NCBI RefSeq assembly: GCF_009849585.1
Contig: NZ_VCRN01000012.1
Coordinates: 91,232 to 155,231, forward strand
DNA: 64,000 nt
Direction: 5' to 3'
From: Bacillus sp. ZZV12-4809
GTDB taxonomy: Bacteria > Bacillota > Bacilli > Bacillales > Cytobacillaceae
Shown here: positions 7,854 to 16,218 of the stretch, piece after piece
How the letters are laid out: each line of letters begins with the position of its first letter
How positions within the stretch are numbered: the stretch's first letter is position 1
Translations under genes and position numbers: made by a program
The notes under the pieces: generated by a model
Seen by the model: only the letters and a program-made list of their open reading frames with translations
Databases searched by the model: none
Told to the model about the DNA's origin: nothing

Positions 7854-9410
7854 ATGAATTTAACACAGCAGCTGCATGAAACGGCGACTAAGATGGGCGA
7901 TAAGACTGCCTATTATTTTATGGACCAGTCAAGCACGTATGCGGAGCTTGATAGCGCTGTATCCAAATTTGCGGATGGGCTTTCAAAACTGGGATTGGAA
8001 AAAGGGGATCATGTTGCTCTTTTACTGGGGAACTCACCGCATTTTGTCATCGGCCTTCATGGGGCTTTGCGGCTGGGAGCAACTGTTATACCGATCAACC
8101 CTATTTATACACCTGATGAAATTGCCTACATTGTAAATAATGGTGATGTAAAAGCGATTGTCACGCTTGATCAATTAGTGCCTTTAATTGAAAAAATTCA
8201 TGATGTGCTTCCAAAGGTGGAACATTTTATTATTTGTGACACTCCTCAGGGACAAGCATCAGAAAAGGATTTGTCAGCTTTATCGGCTTTCCCGAAAATG
8301 AAATCGTTTACAAATTTGATTGCTTCAGGAGATCCTGGGTTTAAAGGCCCTGAACTTGAAGAAGATGAAACAGCCGTTATCCTCTATACATCGGGTACGA
8401 CCGGCAAGCCAAAAGGTGCCATGCTGACACATAAAAATCTATACAGCAATGCAAAGGATGTCAGTGACTATTTACACATGAACGAGAATGACCGGGTTAT
8501 TACTACTTTGCCAATGTTCCATGTTTTCTGTTTAACGGTTGCTCTCAATGCGCCTCTTATGAATGGGGCTACTATTTTAATAGACCCTAAATTTAGTCCG
8601 AAAGAGATCTTTAGGCTCTCCCAAAAATATAAACCTACTGTTTTTGCGGGAGTTCCGACCATGTACAATTTCCTTCTTCAGTATGAAGACGGCAGCCCGG
8701 AAGATCTGAAATCGTTAAGGTTGTGTATATCAGGCGGTGCTGCAATGCCGGTGGCACTTCTTCATGGCTTTGAGAAAAAATTCAATGTCATTGTTTCGGA
8801 AGGATACGGCCTTTCAGAAGCTTCGCCGGTTACTTGCTTCAATCCGCTGGATAAACCGCGTAAAGCAGGCTCAATCGGGCAATCCATTATGAATGTCGAG
8901 AATAAAGTGGTAAATGAACTGGGAGAGGAAGTCTCTGTTGGCGAAGTAGGTGAATTGATTGTCCGCGGGCCTAACGTGATGAAGGGATACTACAAGCTGC
9001 CTGAAGAAACCGCAGCAACCATCCGCGAAGGCTGGCTTTATACAGGAGACCTTGCAAAAAGGGATGAGGAAGGCTATTTTTATATCGTTGACCGTAAAAA
9101 GGATCTTATTTTAGTCGGCGGCTATAATGTATATCCCCGGGAAGTCGAAGAGGTGCTCTATAATCATGGGGAGATCGTAGAAGCTGCTGTATTAGGGGTG
9201 CCAGATCCGAATCTGGGTGAAGCGGTAAAGTGCTATGCAGTAACTAGTAATCCCCGGCTGACAGAAGAATTGCTGCTCGCATACTGTGCAGAGCATCTGG
9301 CTAAATATAAAGTGCCGTCATCGATTGAGTTTTTAGAGGAGCTTCCAAAGAACACAACTGGAAAAATCTTGCGGAGGGCATTGAAGAATCAGGTTCTTCA
9401 GACTAAATAG
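7854..9410 (+). CDS. lcfB: Long-chain fatty-acid--CoA ligase
   Basis: Adenylate-forming enzyme that activates fatty acids to acyl-CoA for beta-oxidation. The AMP-binding P-loop [14 protein letters not shown] is at about residues 176-189, and the A5-type motif [10 protein letters not shown] at about 320. The C-terminal hinge [24 protein letters not shown] is at about 398-421, and the catalytic Lys is in TTGKILRR near the end. 518 residues is normal. Start ATG at 7854 after AGGGGGAG. The FadR-type operator and the position after lplJ make it the lcfB (yhfL) orthologue. Confidence 0.93.
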   Translation: MNLTQQLHETATKMGDKTAYYFMDQSSTYAELDSAVSKFADGLSKLGLEKGDHVALLLGNSPHFVIGLHGALRLGATVIPINPIYTPDEIAYIVNNGDVKAIVTLDQLVPLIEKIHDVLPKVEHFIICDTPQGQASEKDLSALSAFPKMKSFTNLIASGDPGFKGPELEEDETAVILYTSGTTGKPKGAMLTHKNLYSNAKDVSDYLHMNENDRVITTLPMFHVFCLTVALNAPLMNGATILIDPKFSPKEIFRLSQKYKPTVFAGVPTMYNFLLQYEDGSPEDLKSLRLCISGGAAMPVALLHGFEKKFNVIVSEGYGLSEASPVTCFNPLDKPRKAGSIGQSIMNVENKVVNELGEEVSVGEVGELIVRGPNVMKGYYKLPEETAATIREGWLYTGDLAKRDEEGYFYIVDRKKDLILVGGYNVYPREVEEVLYNHGEIVEAAVLGVPDPNLGEAVKCYAVTSNPRLTEELLLAYCAEHLAKYKVPSSIEFLEELPKNTTGKILRRALKNQVLQTK

Positions 9411-9416
9411 GCTTTG

Positions 9417-9449
9417 AAGGACAGGCATAACTTATGTCTGTCCTTTTTT
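9417..9449 (+). terminator. Intrinsic terminator after lcfB
   Basis: AAGGACAG (9417-9424) pairs with CTGTCCTT (9438-9445). The loop carries a further CATAA/TTATG pairing, and a T run follows. Confidence 0.9.
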
Positions 9450-9536
9450 AATCTTCATTGGAAGTTGCTGAATTTGAAAGGGTTTTCGCGGAATTTATCG
9501 AATTATTAGATAGCAAAGGGAAGAGGAGAGATACAT

Positions 9537-10313
9537 ATGAATTCTATTGTGGTCGAAAAAAAGGATCATATTGCGGTCGTTACAATTAACCGCCCTGATG
9601 CATTAAATGCTTTTAATTATGAAACTTTGTCGGAACTTCAGGAATCAGTTGAGAAACTGCGCACCAGCCCTGATGTTCGCGTTGTGATTTTTACAGGGGC
9701 AGGAGCAAAAGCCTTCAGTGTAGGAGCCGATTTAAAAGAACGCAGGACACTATCTGATGAGGAAGTACGCAGAAATGTATATAAAATAGGTGAGGTTTTT
9801 TCGCTGGTTGATCAGCTCCCGCAGCCTACTATTGCAGCAATAAATGGTTTTGCGTTCGGAGGCGGGATGGAATTGGCATTATCCTGCGACTTCCGAATTG
9901 CAGTTACCGGAACTTCCATGGGACTTACAGAAACAAGTTTAGCCATAATACCAGGTGCAGGCGGTACACAAAGGCTGCCAAGACTGGTTGGCCAGGCTAA
10001 AGCCCTTGAACTAATCCTTACAGCCAAGAGGCTTACTTCTGAAGAAGCGCTTGCATATGGCATTCTTACTAAAGTGACCGAAAAGGATAATCTCTTGCAT
10101 GATTGTTTTGAATTTGCCGGACAAATGCTTAATAACGGTCCGCTTGCTCTTCAGCAGGCTAAATTTGCTGTAAAGCATGGTATGGGTGTTGATTTGCAGA
10201 CTGGGCTGCAGATTGAAAGGAAGGCGTACGAAGTCATTATCCCAACGGAAGATAGAGTAGAAGCCCTTACAGCTTTTGCCGAAAAAAGAAAGCCTGTGTT
10301 TAAGGGGAAATAG
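9537..10313 (+). CDS. Enoyl-CoA hydratase/isomerase family protein
   Basis: 258-residue crotonase-fold enzyme, probably hydrating trans-2-enoyl-CoA in fatty-acid or branched-chain acyl-CoA breakdown. The oxyanion-hole segments AFSVGADLKER (about residue 60) and FGGGMELALSCDFRIA (about 105-120) are present. The Glu pair appears in GMELAL and in the stretch ETSLAIIPGAGGTQRLPRLVG. Start ATG at 9537 with GAAGAGGAGAG. It stands alone between two terminators and has no FadR-type box of its own, although it follows lcfB. The exact substrate cannot be assigned. Confidence 0.88.
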   Translation: MNSIVVEKKDHIAVVTINRPDALNAFNYETLSELQESVEKLRTSPDVRVVIFTGAGAKAFSVGADLKERRTLSDEEVRRNVYKIGEVFSLVDQLPQPTIAAINGFAFGGGMELALSCDFRIAVTGTSMGLTETSLAIIPGAGGTQRLPRLVGQAKALELILTAKRLTSEEALAYGILTKVTEKDNLLHDCFEFAGQMLNNGPLALQQAKFAVKHGMGVDLQTGLQIERKAYEVIIPTEDRVEALTAFAEKRKPVFKGK

Positions 10314-10332
10314 AATGAATAAACAGTTAGGG

Positions 10333-10361
10333 ACACCGCAGCATTTTTTGCGGTGTTTTTT
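10333..10361 (+). terminator. Intrinsic terminator after enoyl-CoA hydratase
   Basis: ACACCGCA (10333-10340) pairs with TGCGGTGT (10349-10356), followed by T5. Confidence 0.9.
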
Positions 10362-10373
10362 ATTAATATAATA

Positions 10374-10388
10374 AATTTTTAGAAAATT
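10374..10388. promoter_or_regulatory. Near-perfect CodY-type box before ABC importer operon
   Basis: AATTTTTAGAAAATT matches the CodY consensus AATTTTCWGAAAATT at 14 of 15 positions. It lies 14 bp upstream of the -35 hexamer of the importer operon. CodY represses nutrient uptake genes when branched-chain amino acids and GTP are plentiful; control here is inferred from the motif. Confidence 0.65.
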
Positions 10389-10401
10389 ATTAAAAAACTT
10401 C

Positions 10402-10430
10402 TTGAATCGTGCAACTATTGACTATATAAT
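10402..10430 (+). promoter_or_regulatory. Sigma-A promoter of ABC importer operon
   Basis: TTGAAT (10402-10407), exactly 17 bases, TATAAT (10425-10430). A short direct repeat AAAGCATA AAAGCATA follows at about 10441-10458 in the leader. Confidence 0.8.
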
Positions 10431-10494
10431 TTAGTGAATAAAAGCATAAAAGCATAAAAGTGATAAAGCAGAGATAAAAGGGGGATCATCAAGT

Positions 10495-11505
10495 ATGTTA
10501 GAGAAAGTAAAAACAATTAAAGCTATAGCTGCAGCAGGTCTTATAGGAACTCTACTGCTAAGCGGCTGCGGAAGTGAAAGTACAAATGGGGAAGCCGGCT
10601 CTTCGGATAAAGAAAAGAAAGAGTCAATTAATATAGGAGTTACGCAGATCGTCGAACATCCTTCGTTAGATGCGGCACTTGAGGGCTTTAAAAAGGCATT
10701 AGAGGATTCTGGCATTGAAGCAAGCTATGATGTCCAGATTGCACAGGGGGACCAGAACAATAATCAGTCCATTGCCAATAACTTTGCAGGAGATGGGGTA
10801 GACCTGATCTTTGCCAACTCTACTCCAAGTGCATTAAGTGCACTTAATGCAACTAAGGATATACCAATTGTATTTACTTCGGTAACTGACCCAGTTGGGG
10901 CGCAATTAGTAAAATCAATGGATTCTCCAGAAGGAAATATAACTGGAACAACAGATACTCATCCTGATGCGATACCTAACATGGTTAAGTTTATAGATGA
11001 ACAGTTTGAGGCTGAAACAGTGGGTGTTATTTTCAATTCCGGAGAACAAAATTCAGAGGTGCAGATTGAAAAGGTGAAAGAAGCTCTTTCAGGCACAGAT
11101 ATGAAATTGGCCGAAGCTACAGTATCCAATTCCTCTGAAGTGAAACAGGCTGCAGAATCACTTGTCGGAAAAGCAGATGCCATTTATATTATTACGGATA
11201 ATACTGTTGTTTCGGCTTTGGAATCAGTTATACAGGTTTCAAACGACAATGATATTCCGCTTTTCGTGGGAGAGCTGGACTCTGTTAAACGCGGAGGATT
11301 CGCTGCATACGGATTTGACTATGAAGATATCGGATATGAGGCCGGGGAAATGGCAGCAAAAGTTTTAAAAGAAGGCAAGAAGCCATCCGAACTTCCAGTC
11401 CAATATCCGCAGAATCTAAAGCTGGTAATCAATAAAGAGGCTGCAGAAGAAATGGGCATTGACTTAAAAGATGAATGGAACGAGCTTGCTGAATTTGTGG
11501 AGTAA
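10495..11505 (+). CDS. ABC transporter substrate-binding lipoprotein
   Basis: 336-residue binding protein of the ABC_sub_bind (TrpX-like) family. It has a lipoprotein signal, MLEKVKTIKAIAAAGLIGTL then the lipobox LLSGC with Cys at about residue 23. The mature protein starts with an acidic linker and the conserved GVTQIVEHPSLDAALEGF. A periplasmic-binding-type fold follows with IFANSTPSALSALNAT and IVFTSVTDPVGAQLV. Relatives bind amino acids such as tryptophan or tyrosine; the ligand here is not proven. The permease and ATPase genes lie downstream, but an unusual 228-base gap with a repeat element separates this gene from them. Confidence 0.88.
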   Translation: MLEKVKTIKAIAAAGLIGTLLLSGCGSESTNGEAGSSDKEKKESINIGVTQIVEHPSLDAALEGFKKALEDSGIEASYDVQIAQGDQNNNQSIANNFAGDGVDLIFANSTPSALSALNATKDIPIVFTSVTDPVGAQLVKSMDSPEGNITGTTDTHPDAIPNMVKFIDEQFEAETVGVIFNSGEQNSEVQIEKVKEALSGTDMKLAEATVSNSSEVKQAAESLVGKADAIYIITDNTVVSALESVIQVSNDNDIPLFVGELDSVKRGGFAAYGFDYEDIGYEAGEMAAKVLKEGKKPSELPVQYPQNLKLVINKEAAEEMGIDLKDEWNELAEFVE

Positions 11506-11542
11506 TGTCAGCAAGTAAATAACGCTTTTTACATGATAAACA

Positions 11543-11713
11543 GTCTAGTTTCTGCGCCACCCCGCTCAAGGCCACAAGTCAAGGCAAAGGAAGCCTTTCC
11601 ATGAATCTAAGTCTTGTGCTTGGGGCCTCTAGAATGGGGGTCATGCAGACGTTGCCACAAGACGCAGCGTTCTTAAACTGCGTTACTTCGTGAGCATGGC
11701 GCTTGCGCTTTTC
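11543..11713. repeat. Bacillus-type intergenic repeat element inside the ABC operon
   Basis: Base composition jumps to GC-rich between two AT-rich flanks. The left part folds as a long imperfect hairpin: GGCCACAAG at about 11570-11578 against CTTGTG (11613-11618) and GGGGCC, with AAGG/CCTT at the tip. The right part has ACGCAG (11662-11667) against CTGCGT (11678-11683) and ends GGCGCTTGCGCTTTTC. The outer ends (CTAGTTTCTGCGCC and GGCGCTTGCGC) resemble an intergenic repeat I recall from many Bacillus genomes. No open reading frame is supported. Confidence 0.6.
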
Positions 11714-11733
11714 TAATAGAAAGGAAGATTACT

Positions 11734-12756
11734 ATGCCAACTGCCATCTTTGGCTCCATTGAAGCAGGTGCGATTTATGCCTTAATGGCGCTGGGCGTTT
11801 ACCTCTCATTCAGAATATTGGATTTCCCCGATTTGACGGTGGATGGAAGCTTTGTAACAGGTGCATCTGTTGCTGCTGTCATGATAACAGGAGGATATAA
11901 TCCATTTTTGGCAACAATAACAGCACTACTTGCGGGTTTTGCAGCAGGCTGTATTACAGGCCTTCTTCATACCAAGGGAAAAATTAATGCCCTTTTGTCC
12001 GGAATATTAATGATGATAGCATTATACTCTATCAATCTCAGGATAATGGGTAAGTCAAATGTTCCTCTGCTTTCGGAGGAAACGGCTATCACAAAAATTA
12101 CAGCATTCTGGCAGGGACTTGGATTTGACCAGGCGATTCAAAGCCTGCTGGGAGCACTAGGGATGAGTTTTGTTCCTAAAACCTGGGGGATTCTTTTGCT
12201 GATGCTGGTTTTGGCATTTGCTGTAAAGATATTGATTGATCTTTTTTTAAAGACAGACATTGGATTGGCAATACGGGCAACAGGGGACAATGAGACGATG
12301 ATCCGCAGCTTTTCTGCTGATACTGACCTCCTGAAGATAGCCGGCTTGGGTATTTCAAACGCACTGGTTGCTTTTTCAGGAGCATTAGTAGCACAGTATA
12401 ATGGATTCAGTGATGTTGGAATGGGAATCGGAATGATAATCATTGGACTTGCATCCGTAATTATTGGAGAAGCAATCTTTGGTGCAAAAACAATTGTCAG
12501 AGCTACACTGGCTGTCATTGGAGGAGCCATTTTATATCGGATTATCGTAACTCTTGCATTGAGAGTGGAATTTCTTGAAACAGGAGATATGAAGCTGATT
12601 ACAGCCGTAATTGTGATTGGTGCGCTGATTCTGCCCAAGCTTATTCAGCAGCAAAAGGAGAAGCAGAGAAAGCGACGGAGATTGGCAGAGGCGAAAAATA
12701 CGAATGCTTACGGGAAAAGTGGTGAACAGTATGCTGCAATTAAATCAGATTCATAA
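11734..12756 (+). CDS. ABC transporter permease (BPD_transp_2 family)
   Basis: 340-residue membrane subunit with about eight to nine hydrophobic segments, related to branched-chain amino-acid type permeases (LivH-like, TrpY-like). The N-terminus (FGSIEAGAIYALMALGVYLSF) and the late GLASVIIGEAIFG motif are typical. The C-terminus is a basic, hydrophilic tail after the last membrane segment. Start ATG at 11734 with AAAGGAAG. The ATPase gene starts inside its last 26 bases, showing tight coupling. Confidence 0.88.
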   Translation: MPTAIFGSIEAGAIYALMALGVYLSFRILDFPDLTVDGSFVTGASVAAVMITGGYNPFLATITALLAGFAAGCITGLLHTKGKINALLSGILMMIALYSINLRIMGKSNVPLLSEETAITKITAFWQGLGFDQAIQSLLGALGMSFVPKTWGILLLMLVLAFAVKILIDLFLKTDIGLAIRATGDNETMIRSFSADTDLLKIAGLGISNALVAFSGALVAQYNGFSDVGMGIGMIIIGLASVIIGEAIFGAKTIVRATLAVIGGAILYRIIVTLALRVEFLETGDMKLITAVIVIGALILPKLIQQQKEKQRKRRRLAEAKNTNAYGKSGEQYAAIKSDS

Positions 12757-13525
12757 AGTGTTTAATGAGGGAACTCCAGATGAAAAAACAGCTCTGCACA
12801 AAATCAATCTTCACCTGAAACCAGGCGACTTCATGACAGTCATCGGCAGTAACGGAGCGGGAAAATCAACTCTTATGAATATGATTTCAGGCAAATTGAT
12901 GCCGGATATGGGAGAAGTGCTTGTAGATGGCAATGATGTCACTCTCGTGAAGGAACATAAAAGATCCAGGCTAATTGGACGTGTTTTCCAGGATCCGATG
13001 GCCGGAACAGCCCCTTCCATGACGATAGAAGAAAATCTGGCCATTGCTTATGCGAGAACTGCAGCCCGCGGACTTCGCCAAGGGGTATCAAAGAAACGCC
13101 GCGAATTTTTCAGGGAGAAGCTGGAGATGCTGCATCTAGGATTGGAAGACAGGCTTTCAGCAAAAGTCGGACTGCTGTCAGGAGGAGAGCGGCAGGCGCT
13201 ATCCCTGTTAATGGCAACTTTCACAGAGCCTAACATATTGCTACTGGACGAGCATACCGCTGCTTTAGACCCGTCTCGTGCAGAATTGATTACAAGCCTT
13301 ACGAAAGAGATTGTGGAGAGTTATAATCTTACCACATTAATGGTGACCCACAATATGCAGCAGGCACTTGACCTGGGAAATAGGCTGATCATGATGGATA
13401 AGGGACAAATTATTTTTGAAACAAATGAAACTCAGAAGAAAGAACTGACAGTAGAAAAGCTTCTTGAAGAATTCCAGAAAATCCGCGGGGAGAAAATGAG
13501 CAGCGACAAGGCCATTCTTATTTAG
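12731..13525 (+). CDS. ABC transporter ATP-binding protein
   Basis: 264-residue ATPase powering the importer encoded by the two genes before it. Walker A is GSNGAGKST (about residue 40), the signature is LSGGERQALSL (about 150), Walker B is NILLLDEHTAALDP, and the switch His is in MVTHNMQQAL. ATG at 12731, with AAGTGGTG six bases upstream, is preferred to an in-frame ATG at 12704 that would add nine poorly conserved residues. It overlaps the permease gene by 26 bases. The TrpZ-type LivF/LivG-like family fits the permease type. Confidence 0.9.
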   Translation: MLQLNQIHKVFNEGTPDEKTALHKINLHLKPGDFMTVIGSNGAGKSTLMNMISGKLMPDMGEVLVDGNDVTLVKEHKRSRLIGRVFQDPMAGTAPSMTIEENLAIAYARTAARGLRQGVSKKRREFFREKLEMLHLGLEDRLSAKVGLLSGGERQALSLLMATFTEPNILLLDEHTAALDPSRAELITSLTKEIVESYNLTTLMVTHNMQQALDLGNRLIMMDKGQIIFETNETQKKELTVEKLLEEFQKIRGEKMSSDKAILI

Positions 13526-13536
13526 ACTTCCGGACC

Positions 13537-13567
13537 GGACAGGGTTTATGCCCTGTTCGTTTTTTTG
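13537..13567 (+). terminator. Intrinsic terminator after ABC importer operon
   Basis: GGACAGGG (13537-13544) pairs with CCCTGTTC (13551-13558, one G-U), then GTTTTTTTG. Confidence 0.88.
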
Positions 13568-13653
13568 TTAAATCACAATTTATTAGACTAAAGCTTGATG
13601 AACTAGTTATGGGGCGATAACATATTCTTCTAATATTAAGTCTATTATAGTAT

Positions 13654-13668
13654 AATTTTTAGAACCTT
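13654..13668. promoter_or_regulatory. Possible CodY-type box at the azlCD promoter
   Basis: AATTTTTAGAACCTT matches AATTTTCWGAAAATT at 12 of 15 positions. It overlaps the TATAAT at 13651-13656, 27 bases before azlC. Weaker than the site at 10374; offered because azlCD handles branched-chain amino acids, the CodY co-effectors. Confidence 0.35.
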
Positions 13669-13694
13669 TTATTATCTTTTAGGCGGTGAGTATA

Positions 13695-14423
13695 ATGGCA
13701 GAACTAGCAGTCGGCAAGCCTTCCGGTGAAGTTAGAAAAGGGGTGCAGTCGGGAATCAGCATCGCGATTGGATATGCCCCCATTGCTTTAACATTTGGGC
13801 TGCTTGCCAAAACAACCGGTCTTACGATTGGTGAAACAGCTTTAATGAGTCTGCTCGTATTTGCCGGGGCAGCACAGTACATATCCCTGAGTCTTCTTAC
13901 ATTGGGAACAGGCATATTTGAAATTGTTTTGACAACTTTTATCGTGAATATCCGGCACTTTTTAATGTCTACCTCTCTTAATGAAAAGTGGGATGATGAA
14001 CAGGCTGCCAACAAAGTAATGTTATCATTTGGGATTACGGATGAAACCTTTTCAGTTGCAGCAGTTCGTGAAGAAAAGGTAACAAGCGGCTATATGCTTG
14101 GGCTCATATCGGTTTCATATGCAAGCTGGGTCATTTGCTCGGGCCTTGGGCATCTTATTGGGGCGAGCCTTCCGCAAACCTTGCAGGAAAGCATGTCTGT
14201 TGCACTTTATGCCATGTTTGTCGGCCTCCTTGTTCCATCTATGAAAAAGAGTGCAAAAGTTGTTTTTCTTGCCGCACTTGCAGCCTCTTTTAACACGATT
14301 TTCACTTTGACCAATACGCTATCGACAGGCTGGGCAATTGTTTTGTCCACGCTCTTATCGGCTGTAATAGTAGAATGGACTGAAAGTGTAAAAAGCAGGA
14401 ACAGGGGGCAGGAGCATGAGTAG
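13695..14423 (+). CDS. azlC: Branched-chain amino-acid exporter, large subunit (AzlC)
   Basis: 242-residue membrane protein of the AzlC family, which with AzlD exports branched-chain amino acids or their analogues. The N-terminal hallmark GVQSGISIAIGYAPIALTFGLLA (split over about residues 15-38) and FAGAAQYISLSLL are clear, followed by several membrane helices. ATG at 13695 with AGGCGGTGAG is preferred to the GTG at 13686 that lies within the ribosome site. azlD overlaps its end by 8 bases. Confidence 0.9.
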   Translation: MAELAVGKPSGEVRKGVQSGISIAIGYAPIALTFGLLAKTTGLTIGETALMSLLVFAGAAQYISLSLLTLGTGIFEIVLTTFIVNIRHFLMSTSLNEKWDDEQAANKVMLSFGITDETFSVAAVREEKVTSGYMLGLISVSYASWVICSGLGHLIGASLPQTLQESMSVALYAMFVGLLVPSMKKSAKVVFLAALAASFNTIFTLTNTLSTGWAIVLSTLLSAVIVEWTESVKSRNRGQEHE

Positions 14424-14721
14424 CCATATTGTGTGGATGATTGTGGGGATGGCAGCAGTTACCTATATCCCAAGGCTGCTGCCTTTTGTGCTTTTTAAGG
14501 GGAAAGAACTTCCCGGCTTTGTTCAGGGGATATTAAAGAACGTACCTTATGCGACATTAGGGGCACTCATTTTTCCGGGTATTCTGTTTATAAATGAAGA
14601 TATTTGGTTTGGGCTGCTTGGTGCAGCTGCAGCTTTTCTGGCAGCCTTTTTAGGCGCAAATGTGATTGTGGTCGTGCTTGGATCGATCGCTGTGTTATCT
14701 GTATATTCTTTTTTGTTTTAG
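14416..14721 (+). CDS. azlD: Branched-chain amino-acid exporter, small subunit (AzlD)
   Basis: 101-residue membrane protein with three to four helices. IPRLLPFVLFKGKELPGF near the N-terminus and YATLGALIFPGIL are typical of AzlD. Start ATG at 14416 lies inside azlC (8-base overlap), with AGGGGGCAGGAG as ribosome site, so the two subunits are translationally coupled. Confidence 0.88.
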   Translation: MSSHIVWMIVGMAAVTYIPRLLPFVLFKGKELPGFVQGILKNVPYATLGALIFPGILFINEDIWFGLLGAAAAFLAAFLGANVIVVVLGSIAVLSVYSFLF

Positions 14722-14745
14722 AAAAGATAATGATGGATGTTCTTT

Positions 14746-14775
14746 AGCCGGTTCTTTCCTTGAACCGGCTTTTTC
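14746..14775 (+). terminator. Intrinsic terminator after azlCD
   Basis: AGCCGGTTC (14746-14754) pairs with GAACCGGCT (14762-14770), then TTTT. Confidence 0.9.
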
Positions 14776-14885
14776 AATAGCACTGCTGGTGCAGAAAGAA
14801 ATGATTGTCCCGTCAAAATAGTTCTATTTACAGATTTTTATACTAAACTAAATATAGAAAGGTTGTACCATAGGGGGGAAATTCG

Positions 14886-16178
14886 ATGGCGCGGAAATTA
14901 GGTTTTTACGGGGCTCTGGCCTTTTTCGTATACGGCTTATTTTTTTATTGGTATTTATTCTATTTTGCTGACACTAATCTGCCTTTTGAATATGAAGGGT
15001 CACGGGCTGATCCGGCAACTTTCCTGAACGGCAGGGAGCTGATGCTCAGTGAGGAATATTCTAAAATTAGAAACCTGCTGTTTTTTATTTCTACACCTTT
15101 TGAGTGGATCTTTTATTTATTTATTCTTTTATTTGGTTTATCAAAGGCATTTAATAAATGGGCTGAACAGACAACGCCATATAAATTTCTGCAAACGGCA
15201 ATTTATTTGATTTGGCTTTCTTTTTTCGCTTTTATTGCGACGATGCCATTAAGCTATATCAGTTTTTCGCTTTCTAAAACGTATAATATCTCAACTCAGA
15301 GCTTCAGCGGGTGGATGAAGGATGAACTCATTGATTTTTGGGTTAATTATGGGGGGATGCTTCTCATTGTGTGTGTTCTTTATTGGCTGATAAATAAGAG
15401 CAGGAAAAGATGGTGGCTTTATGCGTGGCTATTATCTGTTCCATTTACCTTATTTATGATGTTTCTGCAGCCGGTTGTCATTGACCCTCTGTATAATGAC
15501 TTTTATCCTTTAAAAAATAAGGAACTTGAAACGAAAATTCTTGATTTGGCCGCTCAGGCTAAAATACCGGCTGAACATGTTTTTGAGGTCGATATGGCCG
15601 AGAAAACGAATGCGCTGAATGCCTATGTAACAGGGATCGGCTCGAATTCAAGAATTGTTCTTTGGGACACTACTTTGAATAAATTAACTGAAGATCAAAT
15701 TCTGTTTATCATGGCACATGAAATGGCTCATTACGTTGAGAAGCATATTTACATTGGAATTGGAGGATACTTGCTGCTTTCATTGCTAGGACTTTATCTG
15801 ACAGCCAAGTTAATGGAGAAGGCAGTTGATAAATGGGGAAGGGCCCTTAAAATTTCTGCTGTAAATGATATACGTTCCCTGCCGCTATTTCTGATGATCC
15901 TTTCAATGCTGCTCTTTATTTCAAGCCCTTTATCCAATCTTGTTTCGCGGTATCAGGAAACAAGGGCAGACCGGTATGCAATTGAAATGACAAAGGATTC
16001 AAAAGCCGCAATAGAAACATTTCAGGAGCTGACACGTGCCGGTTTAAGCCAGGTGAATCCGCCGCTTCTTGTGAAAATTTTCCGATATGGGCATCCAACG
16101 ATGCTGGAGCGCATTTCTATGCTCGAAGAATTTGAAATCGAACAGAGGCAGAAGGAACGGGAGCAAACAGGGGACTGA
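14886..16178 (+). CDS. yhfN: M48-family membrane metallopeptidase (CAAX prenyl protease 1-like)
   Basis: 430-residue Ste24-type zinc protease. The metal site HEMAHY is at about residue 278, and the third ligand (Glu of the ETRADRYAI motif) at about 355. About six hydrophobic segments, four before the catalytic motif and two after, match the membrane chamber of Ste24. The family hallmark NALNAYVTGIGSNSRIVLWDT precedes HExxH. Start ATG at 14886 after AGGGGGGAA. Orthologue of B. subtilis YhfN. Prenyl processing is not expected in bacteria, so a role in membrane protein quality control is only a family-level guess. Confidence 0.88.
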   Translation: MARKLGFYGALAFFVYGLFFYWYLFYFADTNLPFEYEGSRADPATFLNGRELMLSEEYSKIRNLLFFISTPFEWIFYLFILLFGLSKAFNKWAEQTTPYKFLQTAIYLIWLSFFAFIATMPLSYISFSLSKTYNISTQSFSGWMKDELIDFWVNYGGMLLIVCVLYWLINKSRKRWWLYAWLLSVPFTLFMMFLQPVVIDPLYNDFYPLKNKELETKILDLAAQAKIPAEHVFEVDMAEKTNALNAYVTGIGSNSRIVLWDTTLNKLTEDQILFIMAHEMAHYVEKHIYIGIGGYLLLSLLGLYLTAKLMEKAVDKWGRALKISAVNDIRSLPLFLMILSMLLFISSPLSNLVSRYQETRADRYAIEMTKDSKAAIETFQELTRAGLSQVNPPLLVKIFRYGHPTMLERISMLEEFEIEQRQKEREQTGD

Positions 16179-16188
16179 TTGCTAAACT

Positions 16189-16218
16189 AAAAAAGCAGGC
16201 CAAAAGGCTTGCTTTTTT
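16189..16218. terminator. Bidirectional terminator (yhfN / S51 peptidase)
   Basis: AAAAAAGCAGGCC (16189-16201) pairs with GGCTTGCTTTTTT (16206-16218). It overlaps the stop codon of the convergent S51 gene, which ends at 16217. Confidence 0.85.

Noticed and set aside
10441..10458. AAAGCATA direct repeat as a possible CRISPR or iteron
   Set aside because: Only two short AT-rich units; no spacer pattern and no replication or cas genes.
12138..12638. 166-codon minus-strand frame opposite the ABC permease
   Set aside because: Reads as the complement of hydrophobic codons (Ile/Ser/Pro-rich), with no ribosome site or family match.
13560..13694. T-box or riboswitch leader before azlC
   Set aside because: The leader is too short and lacks a T-box sequence or a conserved hairpin array.
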